Part shown: positions 1 through 9,700 of the stretch, piece by piece
How the letters are laid out: each line of letters opens with the position of its first letter
How positions within the stretch are numbered: the stretch's first letter is position 1
Assembly: GCA_021850635.1 (NCBI GenBank)
Contig: JAJZLM010000025.1
Coordinates: 1-34,699 of the forward strand
DNA from: Nanobdellota archaeon
Lineage (GTDB): Archaea; Nanobdellota; Nanobdellia; Parvarchaeales; Parvarchaeaceae
Direction of reading: 5' to 3'
Length of the DNA: 34,699 bases
Translations under genes and position numbers: made by a program
Notes under the pieces: model-generated
Told to the model about the DNA's origin: nothing
What the model saw: the letters and a program-made list of their open reading frames with translations, nothing else
Databases searched by the model: none

Positions 1-321
1 AAAGGGGGCATATTCGTTTTCAGCGTCGACCATCCTTTTTATATCACGATAGACCCAGACACTATGAAGCTTTCTGAGAGCTATAACAAAAGCGGGATAT
101 TGACAGAAAAAGAAAGGTGGCCCGATGGAAGCAGACACACGTTCATGATGTATAAGAGAAAGGTAAGTGAGATTATAAACGATGTAATCGACAGCGGACT
201 AAGATTGGAAAGTGTGTTGGAGCCTTTCGATCCGAAAGACAAGGTATGGGGACAGGGATATAGGAAAAAGCTTGTGAGGATGCTGACGCCTGTAGTGATA
301 TTCAAATCTGTGAAAAAATAA
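1..321 (+). CDS. SAM-dependent methyltransferase, C-terminal part (truncated by left window edge)
   Basis: Frame 1 is open from base 1: KGGIFVFSVDHPFYITIDPDTMKLSESY...; 'GGxFVFSxxHP' and the downstream region resemble the C-terminal half of class I (type 11) methyltransferases. The ORF-track Met at 64 is internal. Confidence 0.6.
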   Translation, partial: KGGIFVFSVDHPFYITIDPDTMKLSESYNKSGILTEKERWPDGSRHTFMMYKRKVSEIINDVIDSGLRLESVLEPFDPKDKVWGQGYRKKLVRMLTPVVIFKSVKK

Positions 322-385
322 AGCAGAACCGTGCAATAATTAAAAATGACAGGCATTTATTATAGATATACCTATTATTTTATGT

Positions 386-961
386 ATGGGAAAAACATGT
401 CCCCCGCAAGATTTGGTGGATATGTTATTCGCCCGTGTGAAAAATACCCGTTCATACTTGCATGGCAGGGACCCTGAGTTTATATCCATAAGTTACAGTA
501 CGCTATGCAACTACGGTATGAAGCCTACTTTAGAAAAAATGTATGATGTGGCCTATATAAAATCCTTGATGTCTCTCAGGTCTAAAGTTGGATTGGATAT
601 ACTCGTGTCAGATTGCGCTGATATGAAGGAAGACACATGGACAGACAAGGAAATTATAGGCAGTGGCAGACACAAGAACCATGCGGCGTATTTGATAGAT
701 AATAGAAGCAATGCTGTTTCTATATCTGGAAACGAGAATACAGAGATAAGGAAGTTCTACATAGATAGCGACAAAGTAATAATCATCGGGGAAGTGAACA
801 CCTATACCTCAGTGTATGACAATAAAACGGTGTTCCGCAAATACAACGTTCACGATGAAGAAAATAAATTTGGACCATTGGTGTTAGATGTCATATATTC
901 GAAAGAGAAGGAACTGGGTCCATTAAAGAAGATCCTAAATGTCGATTTTGAGGGTATATAA
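386..961 (+). CDS. Uncharacterised protein, 191 aa
   Basis: Single long ORF with no competing ORF; no family recognised. Confidence 0.65.
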   Translation: MGKTCPPQDLVDMLFARVKNTRSYLHGRDPEFISISYSTLCNYGMKPTLEKMYDVAYIKSLMSLRSKVGLDILVSDCADMKEDTWTDKEIIGSGRHKNHAAYLIDNRSNAVSISGNENTEIRKFYIDSDKVIIIGEVNTYTSVYDNKTVFRKYNVHDEENKFGPLVLDVIYSKEKELGPLKKILNVDFEGI

Positions 962-980
962 ATATTTGGTTTATAGTAAA

Positions 981-990
981 CTTTATATAC
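981..990 (+). promoter_or_regulatory. Archaeal TATA box (CTTTATATAC) for the 1022 operon
   Basis: A/T-rich TATA element about 35 nt upstream of ATG 1022. Confidence 0.5.
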
Positions 991-1021
991 TATTACCTAT
1001 CATGGTTTAATATAAACAAAA

Positions 1022-1510
1022 ATGGAAACCGATATTATCCCCGAAGATTTGGTAGATGAAATCTTTGATGTGCTAAAGAAAGGAGAGAAGACTTACGTGG
1101 TCTTCAAAGAAGACAATGAAGACCTGGAAGATAAGGCTAGGAGAATATTCGGAAACGATATAGAATTCACGGATTTCTTCGACATATTCGAGAAGAGAAT
1201 GCTTAAAGAGCTCAGCGATAGTATGAGTATATTCTATAACGAACCGCTTATAGAAAGGTTAGGTCTGCACGAATTGACCGAAATATCGTACGACCTCACT
1301 AAACTTGGCCAGAGCAAGAAGATGCTTTTCAATTACGCTCTTTTAGGAAGGAGAGGAAATGATGGGATCCTACAGTCTATCGGTGGTAGACGGCTTGGAA
1401 AAAGTATGATAATGCTGCCGTCCGAGCACGAAAAAGACGCGGAGGATTTCGTCAAAAAATGGGACGTTAAGTACAGTAAAAGGAGAGTACTTGTGTTTGA
1501 GGAGGTATAA
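1022..1510 (+). CDS. Uncharacterised protein, 162 aa, translationally coupled to the CDC48 gene
   Basis: TAATG stop/start overlap with the next gene at 1508-1512; no family recognised. Confidence 0.7.
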   Translation: METDIIPEDLVDEIFDVLKKGEKTYVVFKEDNEDLEDKARRIFGNDIEFTDFFDIFEKRMLKELSDSMSIFYNEPLIERLGLHELTEISYDLTKLGQSKKMLFNYALLGRRGNDGILQSIGGRRLGKSMIMLPSEHEKDAEDFVKKWDVKYSKRRVLVFEEV

Positions 1511-3807
1511 TGGAATACGATGATAAAGAAGGAACGACTTTGAAGGTTGCTGAAGCGCACCAGGACGACATAGGTCTTAACTCTGTCAGGATAGACACGA
1601 CATCGATGAAACAGATCGGCATACGACCTGGTGATTACGTAGAAATAGAGGGAGCGAGAAAGACTGTAGCTAGAGTAGACCGTGCTTACCCTGCTGATCT
1701 TAATCTGAAGATAATAAGAATGGATGGTACTACGAGGAAAAACGCGAAAGCAGCCATAGGCGAGAACGTACTGGTTAGAAAAATAGACGTTTCTGAAGCG
1801 GACATAGTCAACTTGGCTCCAGTTTCAAACGTACAGATAAAAGGAGCAGAAGAGCTTATAGGTAGACTTCTTAACAGCAGAGCCGTATCTAAGGGAGACT
1901 TGGTAACGGTAGGAAACTCCAACAGTGGGGGATTGGGATCGGTTTTTGGGAACGACATAGTAAACATAATGTTTGAAGGAGGTTTCCCATCTGCACTTTT
2001 CGGCTTTTCAGAATTTAGGTTCGTAGTCACATCTACTTCACCGAAAGGTTATGTCGTAATAACTGAGAACACTGAAGTAAACATCTCGGCTGAGTTAGTG
2101 AAGACGAGTGAAGAGAGGAGAGTAAAGCACATAAGCTACGAAGACGTCGGGGGATTGTCAGATGCAGTATCAAAGATACGGGAGATGGTAGAGATGCCAC
2201 TCAAGCACCCGGAGATATTCATGAGGCTTGGAATAACTCCACCCAGGGGAGTGCTATTGTATGGACCGCCTGGCACAGGTAAGACACTTCTTGCAAAAGC
2301 GGTCGCTGACGAAAGCGAGTCATACTTCATATCTATAAACGGACCTGAGATAATGAGCAAGTGGGTCGGAGATGCAGAGAAGAAACTGAGGGAGCTATTC
2401 GAGGAAGCGGAAAAGAACGCACCGGCGATAATATTCATAGATGAAATAGACGCTATAGCGACCAAAAGAGAGGAAAGCGTAGGAGAAGTAGAGCACAGGG
2501 TAGTATCCCAACTGCTGACGCTGATGGATGGCCTGAAAGGAAGAGGAAAAGTCATAGTGATAGCAGCCACAAACAGGCCAAATGCTATAGACCAGGCGCT
2601 TAGAAGGCCTGGTAGATTTGATAGGGAGATAGCCATAGGAGTGCCAAATGAGAAGGGACGGCTCGACATACTGAAAATACACACTAGAAGCATGCCTTTG
2701 GACAAGACTGACAAGGGAAAAGTCGATCTGGAGTATCTGGCTAAGATAACGCATGGCTTCGTCGGCGCAGACTTAGAATCCCTTGTGAAAGAAGCAGCGA
2801 TGAACGTAATACGAAGGAACATAAATGAACTGAACATAAAGGAAGACGAAAATATACCTAGAAACGTCCTGGAAAAGCTGATCGTCGGCATGGATGATTT
2901 CATGGAAGCCCTTCGTTTCGTTAGGCCTAGCGCTATGAGGGAAGTCCAGGTAGAAAGACCGGACGTGAAATGGAAAGACGTCGGAGGACTGGACAGAGTG
3001 AAGGAACAGCTTAAAGAAGCAATAGAGTGGCCGCTTAAGTATCCTTCCGCCTTCCTAAAGTTGGGCATAACTCCTCCGAAAGGTATACTTTTATACGGAC
3101 CACCTGGCACAGGTAAGACACTACTAGCTAAAGCAGTAGCCAATGAAACCGAATCCAATTTTATAGCGATAAAGGGACCGGAGATATATAGCAAGTGGGT
3201 CGGAGAAAGCGAGAAAAAGGTAAGGGATATATTCGATAAAGCGAGACAGGTCTCTCCTTCTATAATCTTTATAGATGAAATAGACAGTATCGCATCCTCG
3301 CGTTCATCTATCGACGGCAACAATGTGAACGAACAGGTCGTAAACCAGCTACTTACCGAACTTGACGGAATAGAGCCGCTTAAGAACGTCGTGGTAATAG
3401 CAGCGACTAACAGAATAGATAGGATAGATCCTGCTATACTTAGATCTGGTAGGTTTGACAGTGTTGTTTTTGTACCACCCCCTACACAAGAGGAGAGAAA
3501 AGCTGTCTTCAGCGTGTATCTTAATAAAATGCCTATAGAAGGAGACAAATCTGAGTTGATAGATTACTTGTCATCAAGGTCAGAAGGATACGTTGGCTCA
3601 GATATAGAGCGCCTAACGAAAGAGGCTGGTATGATAGCATTGAGGAATGACATAAACTCTAACATCGTGACGAAGGAAGACTTTGAGAAGGCTTTCGATA
3701 TAATAAAACCTAGCCTTACAGCGGAAGACGTCAAAAGATACGCTGAAACCGCGGAAAAGATATACGCCAAGAAGGCAAAAGCAAAAGACCTGGCGTATTT
3801 CGGCTGA
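1510..3807 (+). CDS. cdc48: CDC48/VCP(VAT)-family AAA+ ATPase with two AAA domains
   Basis: Two Walker A motifs (GPPGTGKTLLAKAV), two Walker B motifs (IIFIDEID), AATNR...RRPGRFDREI, typical N-domain; SD 'GGAGGT' just before ATG. Confidence 0.97.
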   Translation: MEYDDKEGTTLKVAEAHQDDIGLNSVRIDTTSMKQIGIRPGDYVEIEGARKTVARVDRAYPADLNLKIIRMDGTTRKNAKAAIGENVLVRKIDVSEADIVNLAPVSNVQIKGAEELIGRLLNSRAVSKGDLVTVGNSNSGGLGSVFGNDIVNIMFEGGFPSALFGFSEFRFVVTSTSPKGYVVITENTEVNISAELVKTSEERRVKHISYEDVGGLSDAVSKIREMVEMPLKHPEIFMRLGITPPRGVLLYGPPGTGKTLLAKAVADESESYFISINGPEIMSKWVGDAEKKLRELFEEAEKNAPAIIFIDEIDAIATKREESVGEVEHRVVSQLLTLMDGLKGRGKVIVIAATNRPNAIDQALRRPGRFDREIAIGVPNEKGRLDILKIHTRSMPLDKTDKGKVDLEYLAKITHGFVGADLESLVKEAAMNVIRRNINELNIKEDENIPRNVLEKLIVGMDDFMEALRFVRPSAMREVQVERPDVKWKDVGGLDRVKEQLKEAIEWPLKYPSAFLKLGITPPKGILLYGPPGTGKTLLAKAVANETESNFIAIKGPEIYSKWVGESEKKVRDIFDKARQVSPSIIFIDEIDSIASSRSSIDGNNVNEQVVNQLLTELDGIEPLKNVVVIAATNRIDRIDPAILRSGRFDSVVFVPPPTQEERKAVFSVYLNKMPIEGDKSELIDYLSSRSEGYVGSDIERLTKEAGMIALRNDINSNIVTKEDFEKAFDIIKPSLTAEDVKRYAETAEKIYAKKAKAKDLAYFG

Positions 3808-3809
3808 AC

Positions 3810-4472
3810 ATGGAGTACGAGGAACTTTATCGTCTCATACTAGATGACGAGCTCGGGTGGGAACATCTCATATCTACTATAGTAAAGGGGGAAGGGATGG
3901 ATCCAATGGACATAGACTTGATAAAGGTCACAGATAAGTTCCTAGAGATAGTATCAAACGACAGGATAGACTTCCGATTTGGAGGAAGATTCGTCCACAC
4001 CGCTGCTATACTTCTAAAAATGAAGTCTGACAGTCTAGCCGATGATATACTAAACAAGAACATAGAAAAAGAGGGAGGGAAGGAACAAAACAGGTATGTG
4101 AAATCTATGCCATTCGACATACTCGTAACTCCAAAGCTTCCGCTAGTTAGAAACCGCAGGATAACGTTCACCGAATTGATATCAGCAATAAGAGAAGCAA
4201 TACGATTCAGCGAAAAACCAAAGATAAAATTCGATCTGAAAATAAAGGAGATACGAATAGAAGATAGGATAAACCTAATAATAGATAAACTTATACAGAT
4301 GTTCATAAATAGGGAGGTGGTGAGCTTCTCTGAGCTGTTGACAGATAAGGACAGGAAAGATTTCGTGTATACTTTGCTGCCATTGCTGTTCTTGGCGAAC
4401 ATGCACAAGATAGACTTGGAGCAGGATGAACCTTTCGCGGAGATATATGTCAAAAACAAAAGAATACATTGA
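3810..4472 (+). CDS. scpA: Segregation and condensation protein A (ScpA kleisin)
   Basis: N-terminal 'DPMDIDLIKVTDKFLEIV...RFVHTAAILLKMKSDSL' is the ScpA signature region; followed by scpB. Confidence 0.9.
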   Translation: MEYEELYRLILDDELGWEHLISTIVKGEGMDPMDIDLIKVTDKFLEIVSNDRIDFRFGGRFVHTAAILLKMKSDSLADDILNKNIEKEGGKEQNRYVKSMPFDILVTPKLPLVRNRRITFTELISAIREAIRFSEKPKIKFDLKIKEIRIEDRINLIIDKLIQMFINREVVSFSELLTDKDRKDFVYTLLPLLFLANMHKIDLEQDEPFAEIYVKNKRIH

Positions 4473-4980
4473 AGCACTGGTGTTTGCTTTCGGAGACGGG
4501 ATAACCATAGAAGAACTGTCAAAAAGGATAAAAGTAGACCCACTTCTTATAAGGAAAGCAGTAAGGGAACTTAACAAGTCTTATGCAGACAGAAAAAGCG
4601 CCTTCAGCATTTCCGAAGAAGGCACTATGTTAAGGATGAAGCTGCGGCACGATCTCATACCATTGATAGAGGAAAACCTAAAGACAGACATGAAAAAAGG
4701 AGTGTTAATGACCTTAAGTGTTATAGCGTCAAGGGGAAAAATCATGCAGTCGGATCTGGTCAAACAGAGAGGTAGCGTATCGTACCAGCACGTAAAGGAA
4801 CTTGTATCGCGCGGTCTAGTCACAGCGTACATGGATGGAAATAAGAAAGCCCTAAAGCTTTCCCCATCGTTCTTCGACTATTTTGACATAAACAACAAGG
4901 AGTTCAACGAAGTAAAAAAGGAAGTCAAGAACTCAGTGGAAGAAGAAATGGTGCACCATGAGGAGTATTCTCCGAAATAG
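4447..4980 (+). CDS. scpB: Segregation and condensation protein B (ScpB)
   Basis: 'IEALVFAFGDGITIEELSKRI...LRELNKSY' winged-helix layout, overlaps the scpA end by 26 nt; start set at ATG 4447 rather than ORF-track 4426. Confidence 0.85.
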   Translation: MSKTKEYIEALVFAFGDGITIEELSKRIKVDPLLIRKAVRELNKSYADRKSAFSISEEGTMLRMKLRHDLIPLIEENLKTDMKKGVLMTLSVIASRGKIMQSDLVKQRGSVSYQHVKELVSRGLVTAYMDGNKKALKLSPSFFDYFDINNKEFNEVKKEVKNSVEEEMVHHEEYSPK

Positions 4981-4984
4981 CTCC

Positions 4985-5530
4985 TCAGAAAACGACGACT
5001 TTTTTCTTCAGTTCAACCGGTTTTTCTTCTTTTTTCTCCTCAGGTTTAGCCTGGGTAGCTGGAGCTGGCTTAACCGTCTGAACTGGTTTTGGCGTCTCCG
5101 ATTCTTTTACATTGTCTAATGTTTTCTTTATAATTGAAACTATACCCGCGGCTTCTTCTGCAGAAAATTGGGTAGGCTGCCATATGTAATTTACAGTATC
5201 TTCATTATACCGTGGTATGGCGTGTATAAGCGCGTGTGGAGTCAATGTCCCCTTTCTAAGCTCCTGTGTATATATCATGTCTACAGTATTACATCCCATA
5301 GAAAGCTTAAGCGCGTAGGCTATGGCCCTGGCTACGCTCAGCAAAGACAGGTACCTTGGCTGCGGCATTTCATATAAGCTGTTATAATGCTCCTTGGGGA
5401 TTATTATGGTGTGACCTTTAGTAGCTGGATTTATGTCCAACACCGCGATTATAAGTTCATCTTCGTATACGACGTTGGATTTTATCGCACCAGAAGCTAT
5501 CGAACAGAATACGCAAGGACTATCTTCCAT
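4985..5530 (-). CDS. HIT-family protein with degenerate active site (HALIHAI) and K/E/P-rich C-terminal tail
   Basis: CVFCSIASGAI...VVYEDELIIAVLDINPATKGHTIIIPKEHYNSLYEM...HALIHAIPRY: HIT fold layout; TATA-like TTTTAAAG about 25 nt upstream. Confidence 0.88.
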   Translation of the reverse strand: MEDSPCVFCSIASGAIKSNVVYEDELIIAVLDINPATKGHTIIIPKEHYNSLYEMPQPRYLSLLSVARAIAYALKLSMGCNTVDMIYTQELRKGTLTPHALIHAIPRYNEDTVNYIWQPTQFSAEEAAGIVSIIKKTLDNVKESETPKPVQTVKPAPATQAKPEEKKEEKPVELKKKVVVF

Positions 5531-5596
5531 ACAAATTAATACAGCCCGTACTTTAAAACGATTTTAACGTCATATTTTTGAGTATCTTTGAAAACG

Positions 5597-5605
5597 CTTA
5601 TATAC
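5597..5605 (+). promoter_or_regulatory. Archaeal TATA box CTTATATAC
   Basis: Centred about 25 nt upstream of ATG 5626, implying a leaderless transcript. Confidence 0.55.
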
Positions 5606-5625
5606 TTGTACTATGTAGATTAGTA

Positions 5626-5847
5626 ATGAAAGCGAATTCGAAGTCGACTCTGCTCGAATCAGAGAAAAGGATCATAGACAGCGTGCTTGGTCTGGTCCTA
5701 TACACTGTGGGAGTAGTGTTACTAGCAATCGGATTCACATACTATCTCTCGCTGCTTCTGCCTAGGATAGGGTACGCAGGATCTGAAATAGTGATAGGCG
5801 CTATCGTGATAGGATTGAGCGTAGCTGTGTTCAAATCCAGGATTTGA
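5626..5847 (+). CDS. Small membrane protein, two predicted TM segments, 73 aa
   Basis: ATG at 5626 lies about 25 nt after the TATA box; the ORF-track start 5578 lies upstream of that box. Hydrophobic segments VLGLVLYTVGVVLLAIGFTYYL and EIVIGAIVIGLSVAVF. Confidence 0.65.
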   Translation: MKANSKSTLLESEKRIIDSVLGLVLYTVGVVLLAIGFTYYLSLLLPRIGYAGSEIVIGAIVIGLSVAVFKSRI

Positions 5848-5880
5848 AATTTATTCTTTAGCTTTTTGCTTTTAGAAACA

Positions 5881-5889
5881 CTTATATAC
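5881..5889 (+). promoter_or_regulatory. Archaeal TATA box CTTATATAC upstream of TrmB-family gene
   Basis: Identical 9-mer to 5597-5605; SD 'GGAGGT' at 5925-5930 before ATG 5937. Confidence 0.55.
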
Positions 5890-5936
5890 CAAAAAATTCT
5901 ATACTAGTAGTAGTAAATTTAAGTGGAGGTAATATA

Positions 5937-6731
5937 ATGGCATTGTCTTTTGGAGAAGATTATATAGGAAAGATAAGGAGGCTTTTTGGCCTAAATCTTT
6001 ATGAAGCTAAAATGTGGCTCGCTCTCTTGTCACAAGGAAAATCGACTTCTGGAAAACTTAGCGACATAGCAAACATACCTAAGTCGAGATCATATGATAT
6101 CCTTGTATCGCTGGAAAATGGGGGTTTCGTCATAAGAAACCTTGGTAAACCTATCAGCTATCGTGCAGTACCTCCATCCGACCTAATAGAAAGATTGGAG
6201 GAAAAAGCAAAAGAAGACCTTGACAGAAAGCTGGACAAACTAAGCAAACTCAAAGAAAGTGCGGTAATGAAGGACCTACAGAATCTTTATGATAGAGGTA
6301 TAAAATTCGTAGAAGAAAACAAGGTCGCTACTTCTTATCAGGGAGCGGAGTCCGCTTACTTTAGAATAAAGAAGAGCATAAAGGAAGCAAAGAACGAAAT
6401 AATTATAATAAGCTCAGCTAACGGATTGGAGACAAAAATAAAAGCTCTAGGGAGGGCATTGAAGCAAGCCAAGGCTAACAACGTGACCATACACCTCTAC
6501 GCTCCTGTTAAGGATGTATCAGAAGCGCTCGCAGCCGAAATAAAACAGATAGGAAAACTGAATAAGACGAACCTTGATATAGGTAGATTCATAATAGTAG
6601 ACGGCGAGGAGATGTTTATATTCACAGAGAATGAAGGAGAAACCCACCCAAGCAACGAGATAGTGTTGCATATACGCGGCAAGTATCTGCCTGAAAAGCT
6701 GAAAAAACTGGCTTCTATACACACGTTATAA
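5937..6731 (+). CDS. TrmB-family transcriptional regulator
   Basis: N-terminal wHTH 'FGLNLYEAKMWLALLSQGKSTSGKLSDIANIPKSRSYDILVSLENGGFVI', coiled coil, C-terminal TrmB-like domain (FRIKKSIKEAKNEIIIISS...GRFIIVDGEEMFIF). Confidence 0.88.
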   Translation: MALSFGEDYIGKIRRLFGLNLYEAKMWLALLSQGKSTSGKLSDIANIPKSRSYDILVSLENGGFVIRNLGKPISYRAVPPSDLIERLEEKAKEDLDRKLDKLSKLKESAVMKDLQNLYDRGIKFVEENKVATSYQGAESAYFRIKKSIKEAKNEIIIISSANGLETKIKALGRALKQAKANNVTIHLYAPVKDVSEALAAEIKQIGKLNKTNLDIGRFIIVDGEEMFIFTENEGETHPSNEIVLHIRGKYLPEKLKKLASIHTL

Positions 6732-6799
6732 GCTGGTTTTACCGTCGAAGCCATTGATTTGGTAGAAAGCGTTAAAAGCGGGAGCTTAGATAAATATTA

Positions 6800-9700
6800 A
6801 TGACATACATAAAAGAGATAGACCTTGACAATTTCAAGTCTTTTTCTGGGCACGTCAAATTCACGTTCACGAAGGGCTTCAATATAATAGCAGGCGCAAA
6901 CGGTTCTGGAAAAAGCAACATAGTTGATGCTCTGCTTTTCGTGCTAGGTGGATCGTCAAAGAAGGAAATGAGAAGTGAAGTGTTGACAGACCTTATATTC
7001 AACGGTGGCAAGATCCACAACCCCGCTGAGTACACCAAAGTCAACATAATCTTGGATAATTCAGACAGAACGTTCCAGAACTTCGAGGAAAACGAGATAT
7101 CTATAAGTAGAAAAGTGGACAAAAGTGGAAAAAGCGTCTTCAGGATAAACGGTAAAGCTTCCACGAAGGAGGAGATACTTAACATACTCTCTATAATAAA
7201 GGTTAGACAGGACAGTTTCAACATAATCCCCCAGGGAAAAATAGAAAGGATAACCAACTCATCCCCTGAAGAAAAACTACTGATAATAAACGACATCTCC
7301 GGCATAAGCGTCTTCGAAGAAAAGAAGGAGAAATCTATGAACGAGATGAAAAAAGTGGAAGACAACGTCTCGAAAATAGAAACTGTTCTCAACGAGAAAA
7401 AGAAACTTATGGATAAACTTGAGAACGAAAAGAAACGCGCACAGGAATTCAATGAGCTCAAGAACGAGTACGAGCTGACTGGCGCAAAGGCAGCGTTGAT
7501 GCGCAGAAACGCTGCAAAAGAAGCGTTAGAAAACGTAACCAAATCCATAGAAGAGATAGACACGAAAAAAGCCAACATCTCATCGGAAAGAGACTCTCTC
7601 AAGGAAAAATTATCTAAAGCCAGAGAAGAAATAAATGCGATAAACACTCATGCAGAATCAGAGGGAGAACTTGAAATATCCGAAGCAGAAAATAAAGCGA
7701 AGGAACTAGACATAGATTTATCCAAACTGTCTACGGTGCTAGAAACAGACAAGGAGCAGATAGAAAGATTAGAGGAGACACTTACAGAAATAAAGAAATC
7801 TATAAAAGAAACTTCAGATGAATCCGCAAAAGAAAGCGAAAACATAAACCGATGGAAATCTGAATTGGACACTCTCACAAGCAATAGACACGAGCTTACA
7901 GAAGCCACATTAGAGGCTGATAGAGCGATAAAAGGAAGAGAAGCTTTAGAAAAAAAACTAACTGACATAACAAACAGGGTATATGAATATAAGCTGGCTT
8001 TGGCGAATTATCCAAAAAGCGCAGAACTACAATCTAGATACAGTGAATTGAGTGCTAGGAAAGCTAAGTTTGAATCTGAAAAGAAGGAAGTAACGTTCAA
8101 GTTCTCGGACCTTAAACCGCACATAGATAGATTGAAGAGCGACATAAAGATGGAAGCGGATACCATCTATTGGTTAAAGGAGCGCATTCTAAGCCAAAAA
8201 TCTGCGATTGCGTCCAGGAATCGCGCTGTGGAAGTGTCGGACAGACTTAAAAAGAGTATAGAAGGAATCTACGGCACAGTTAACGAACTTTTCGCGATAA
8301 AGAACGAAAACTACGCAGATGCTATACAGAGATCTATAGGTGGTAGAGGAGATTTTATAGTCGTTGAAGACGATACAGTCGCGGATAGATGCATAAACAA
8401 GCTGAAGGAGGACAAGCTCGGTAATTTCAATTTTATACCTTTAAACAAGATCGTGTACGCTAATGTAGGTCAACGTCCAAATTTGGATTTCGTTATAGAC
8501 TACACTATCAATCTAGTCAGTTTCGATGACGAAGTGTCTAATGCGATGAAATTCGTGTTTTCTGACACACTATTAGTCGACTCGTTCGAGAAAGCAAAAT
8601 CAGCAATAACTAAATACAGGATGGTAACTATCGACGGCACTATTCTAGAGAAGACCGGTGTAATGTCTGGGGGACACAGAGAGGTCGTAAATTTCTCTGA
8701 AATGAACAAAAAATACAGAGAATTACAGAAAGAACTGGAAGAACATACCGCTCTAAAGGAGAAATATGAAGCCGAGCTCGTGGAGAACGAGCCTACCCTA
8801 ACATACTTAATGTCTATGATAAAGACTTACGAAAAGGACATAACAGATGTAAATGAAGACTTAAGGAGCATAGAAAAGGAGTTGTCTAGTTTTCAGGGAT
8901 CGGAATCTGATATAACCAACGCAATAGCTATACTTGAATCGGAGAAATTCGACACAGAAGAAAAACTACGCGGTCTGTACAGTGCGAAAACAGAAGGTGT
9001 GGACAATAAAAAGGAGTTGGAGTCTCTAGACAGGGAAATAAACGCTCTACAGGTGAAGCTTGGCACAGCTACATCCAGGGTGGAAACCCTCCTAAAATCA
9101 GAGTACAGTAATCTACTAAAGAGGGAATCAGAGTTGGAGAAAGAGAGGCAAAGATTCTATTCAGACATGACCAGTACGTCTTCAAAGATAGAGTCTGGGA
9201 AGAAGGAGTTAGAAAAGATAACTTCTGACCTGGCAAGGAAATCTGACGAGTTGGTGAACCTGAGAAAAAGAAGGGACCAGTTGCATAAAGAGACGATAGA
9301 CCTAGAAAAAAGCGTATCAAAACTCGAAGAAGACCTTAATAAGGTACAATCTGATTCGAATTCACTCAGAGTAAAGGAAGCTGAGCTAAGGGTAAAGTTC
9401 GAGACAGCAGAAGAAGAATTAAATAAACACACCGTCAAAGATGTAGTCATAGAAGACAAGGACACAATACAGACGGTAGAGAAAAGACTGTCCTACTTGA
9501 GTTCTAAAGTATCTTCTTTCGGTCCAATAAATGAACTTGCCCTGGAAACCTTCAACAAAACTATGCAAGAGCACACAGAAGAAAGCGAAAAACTGGCTAA
9601 ATTGAACGAGGAAAAAGATAGGATATTATCCGTGATAAAGGACATAGAATCTAAGAAGCTAGAAGCATTTACGAGAACTCTAAATGAGGTAAACGAAGTT

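Noticed and set aside
2136-3548. 470-aa minus-strand ORF antisense to cdc48
   Set aside because: Mirrors the strongly supported AAA ATPase frame; Ser/Ile-rich, no recognisable domain; long only because of codon bias on the sense strand.
6772-7647. 291-aa minus-strand ORF antisense to smc
   Set aside because: Ser/Phe-rich shadow of the smc Walker A and coiled-coil coding region.
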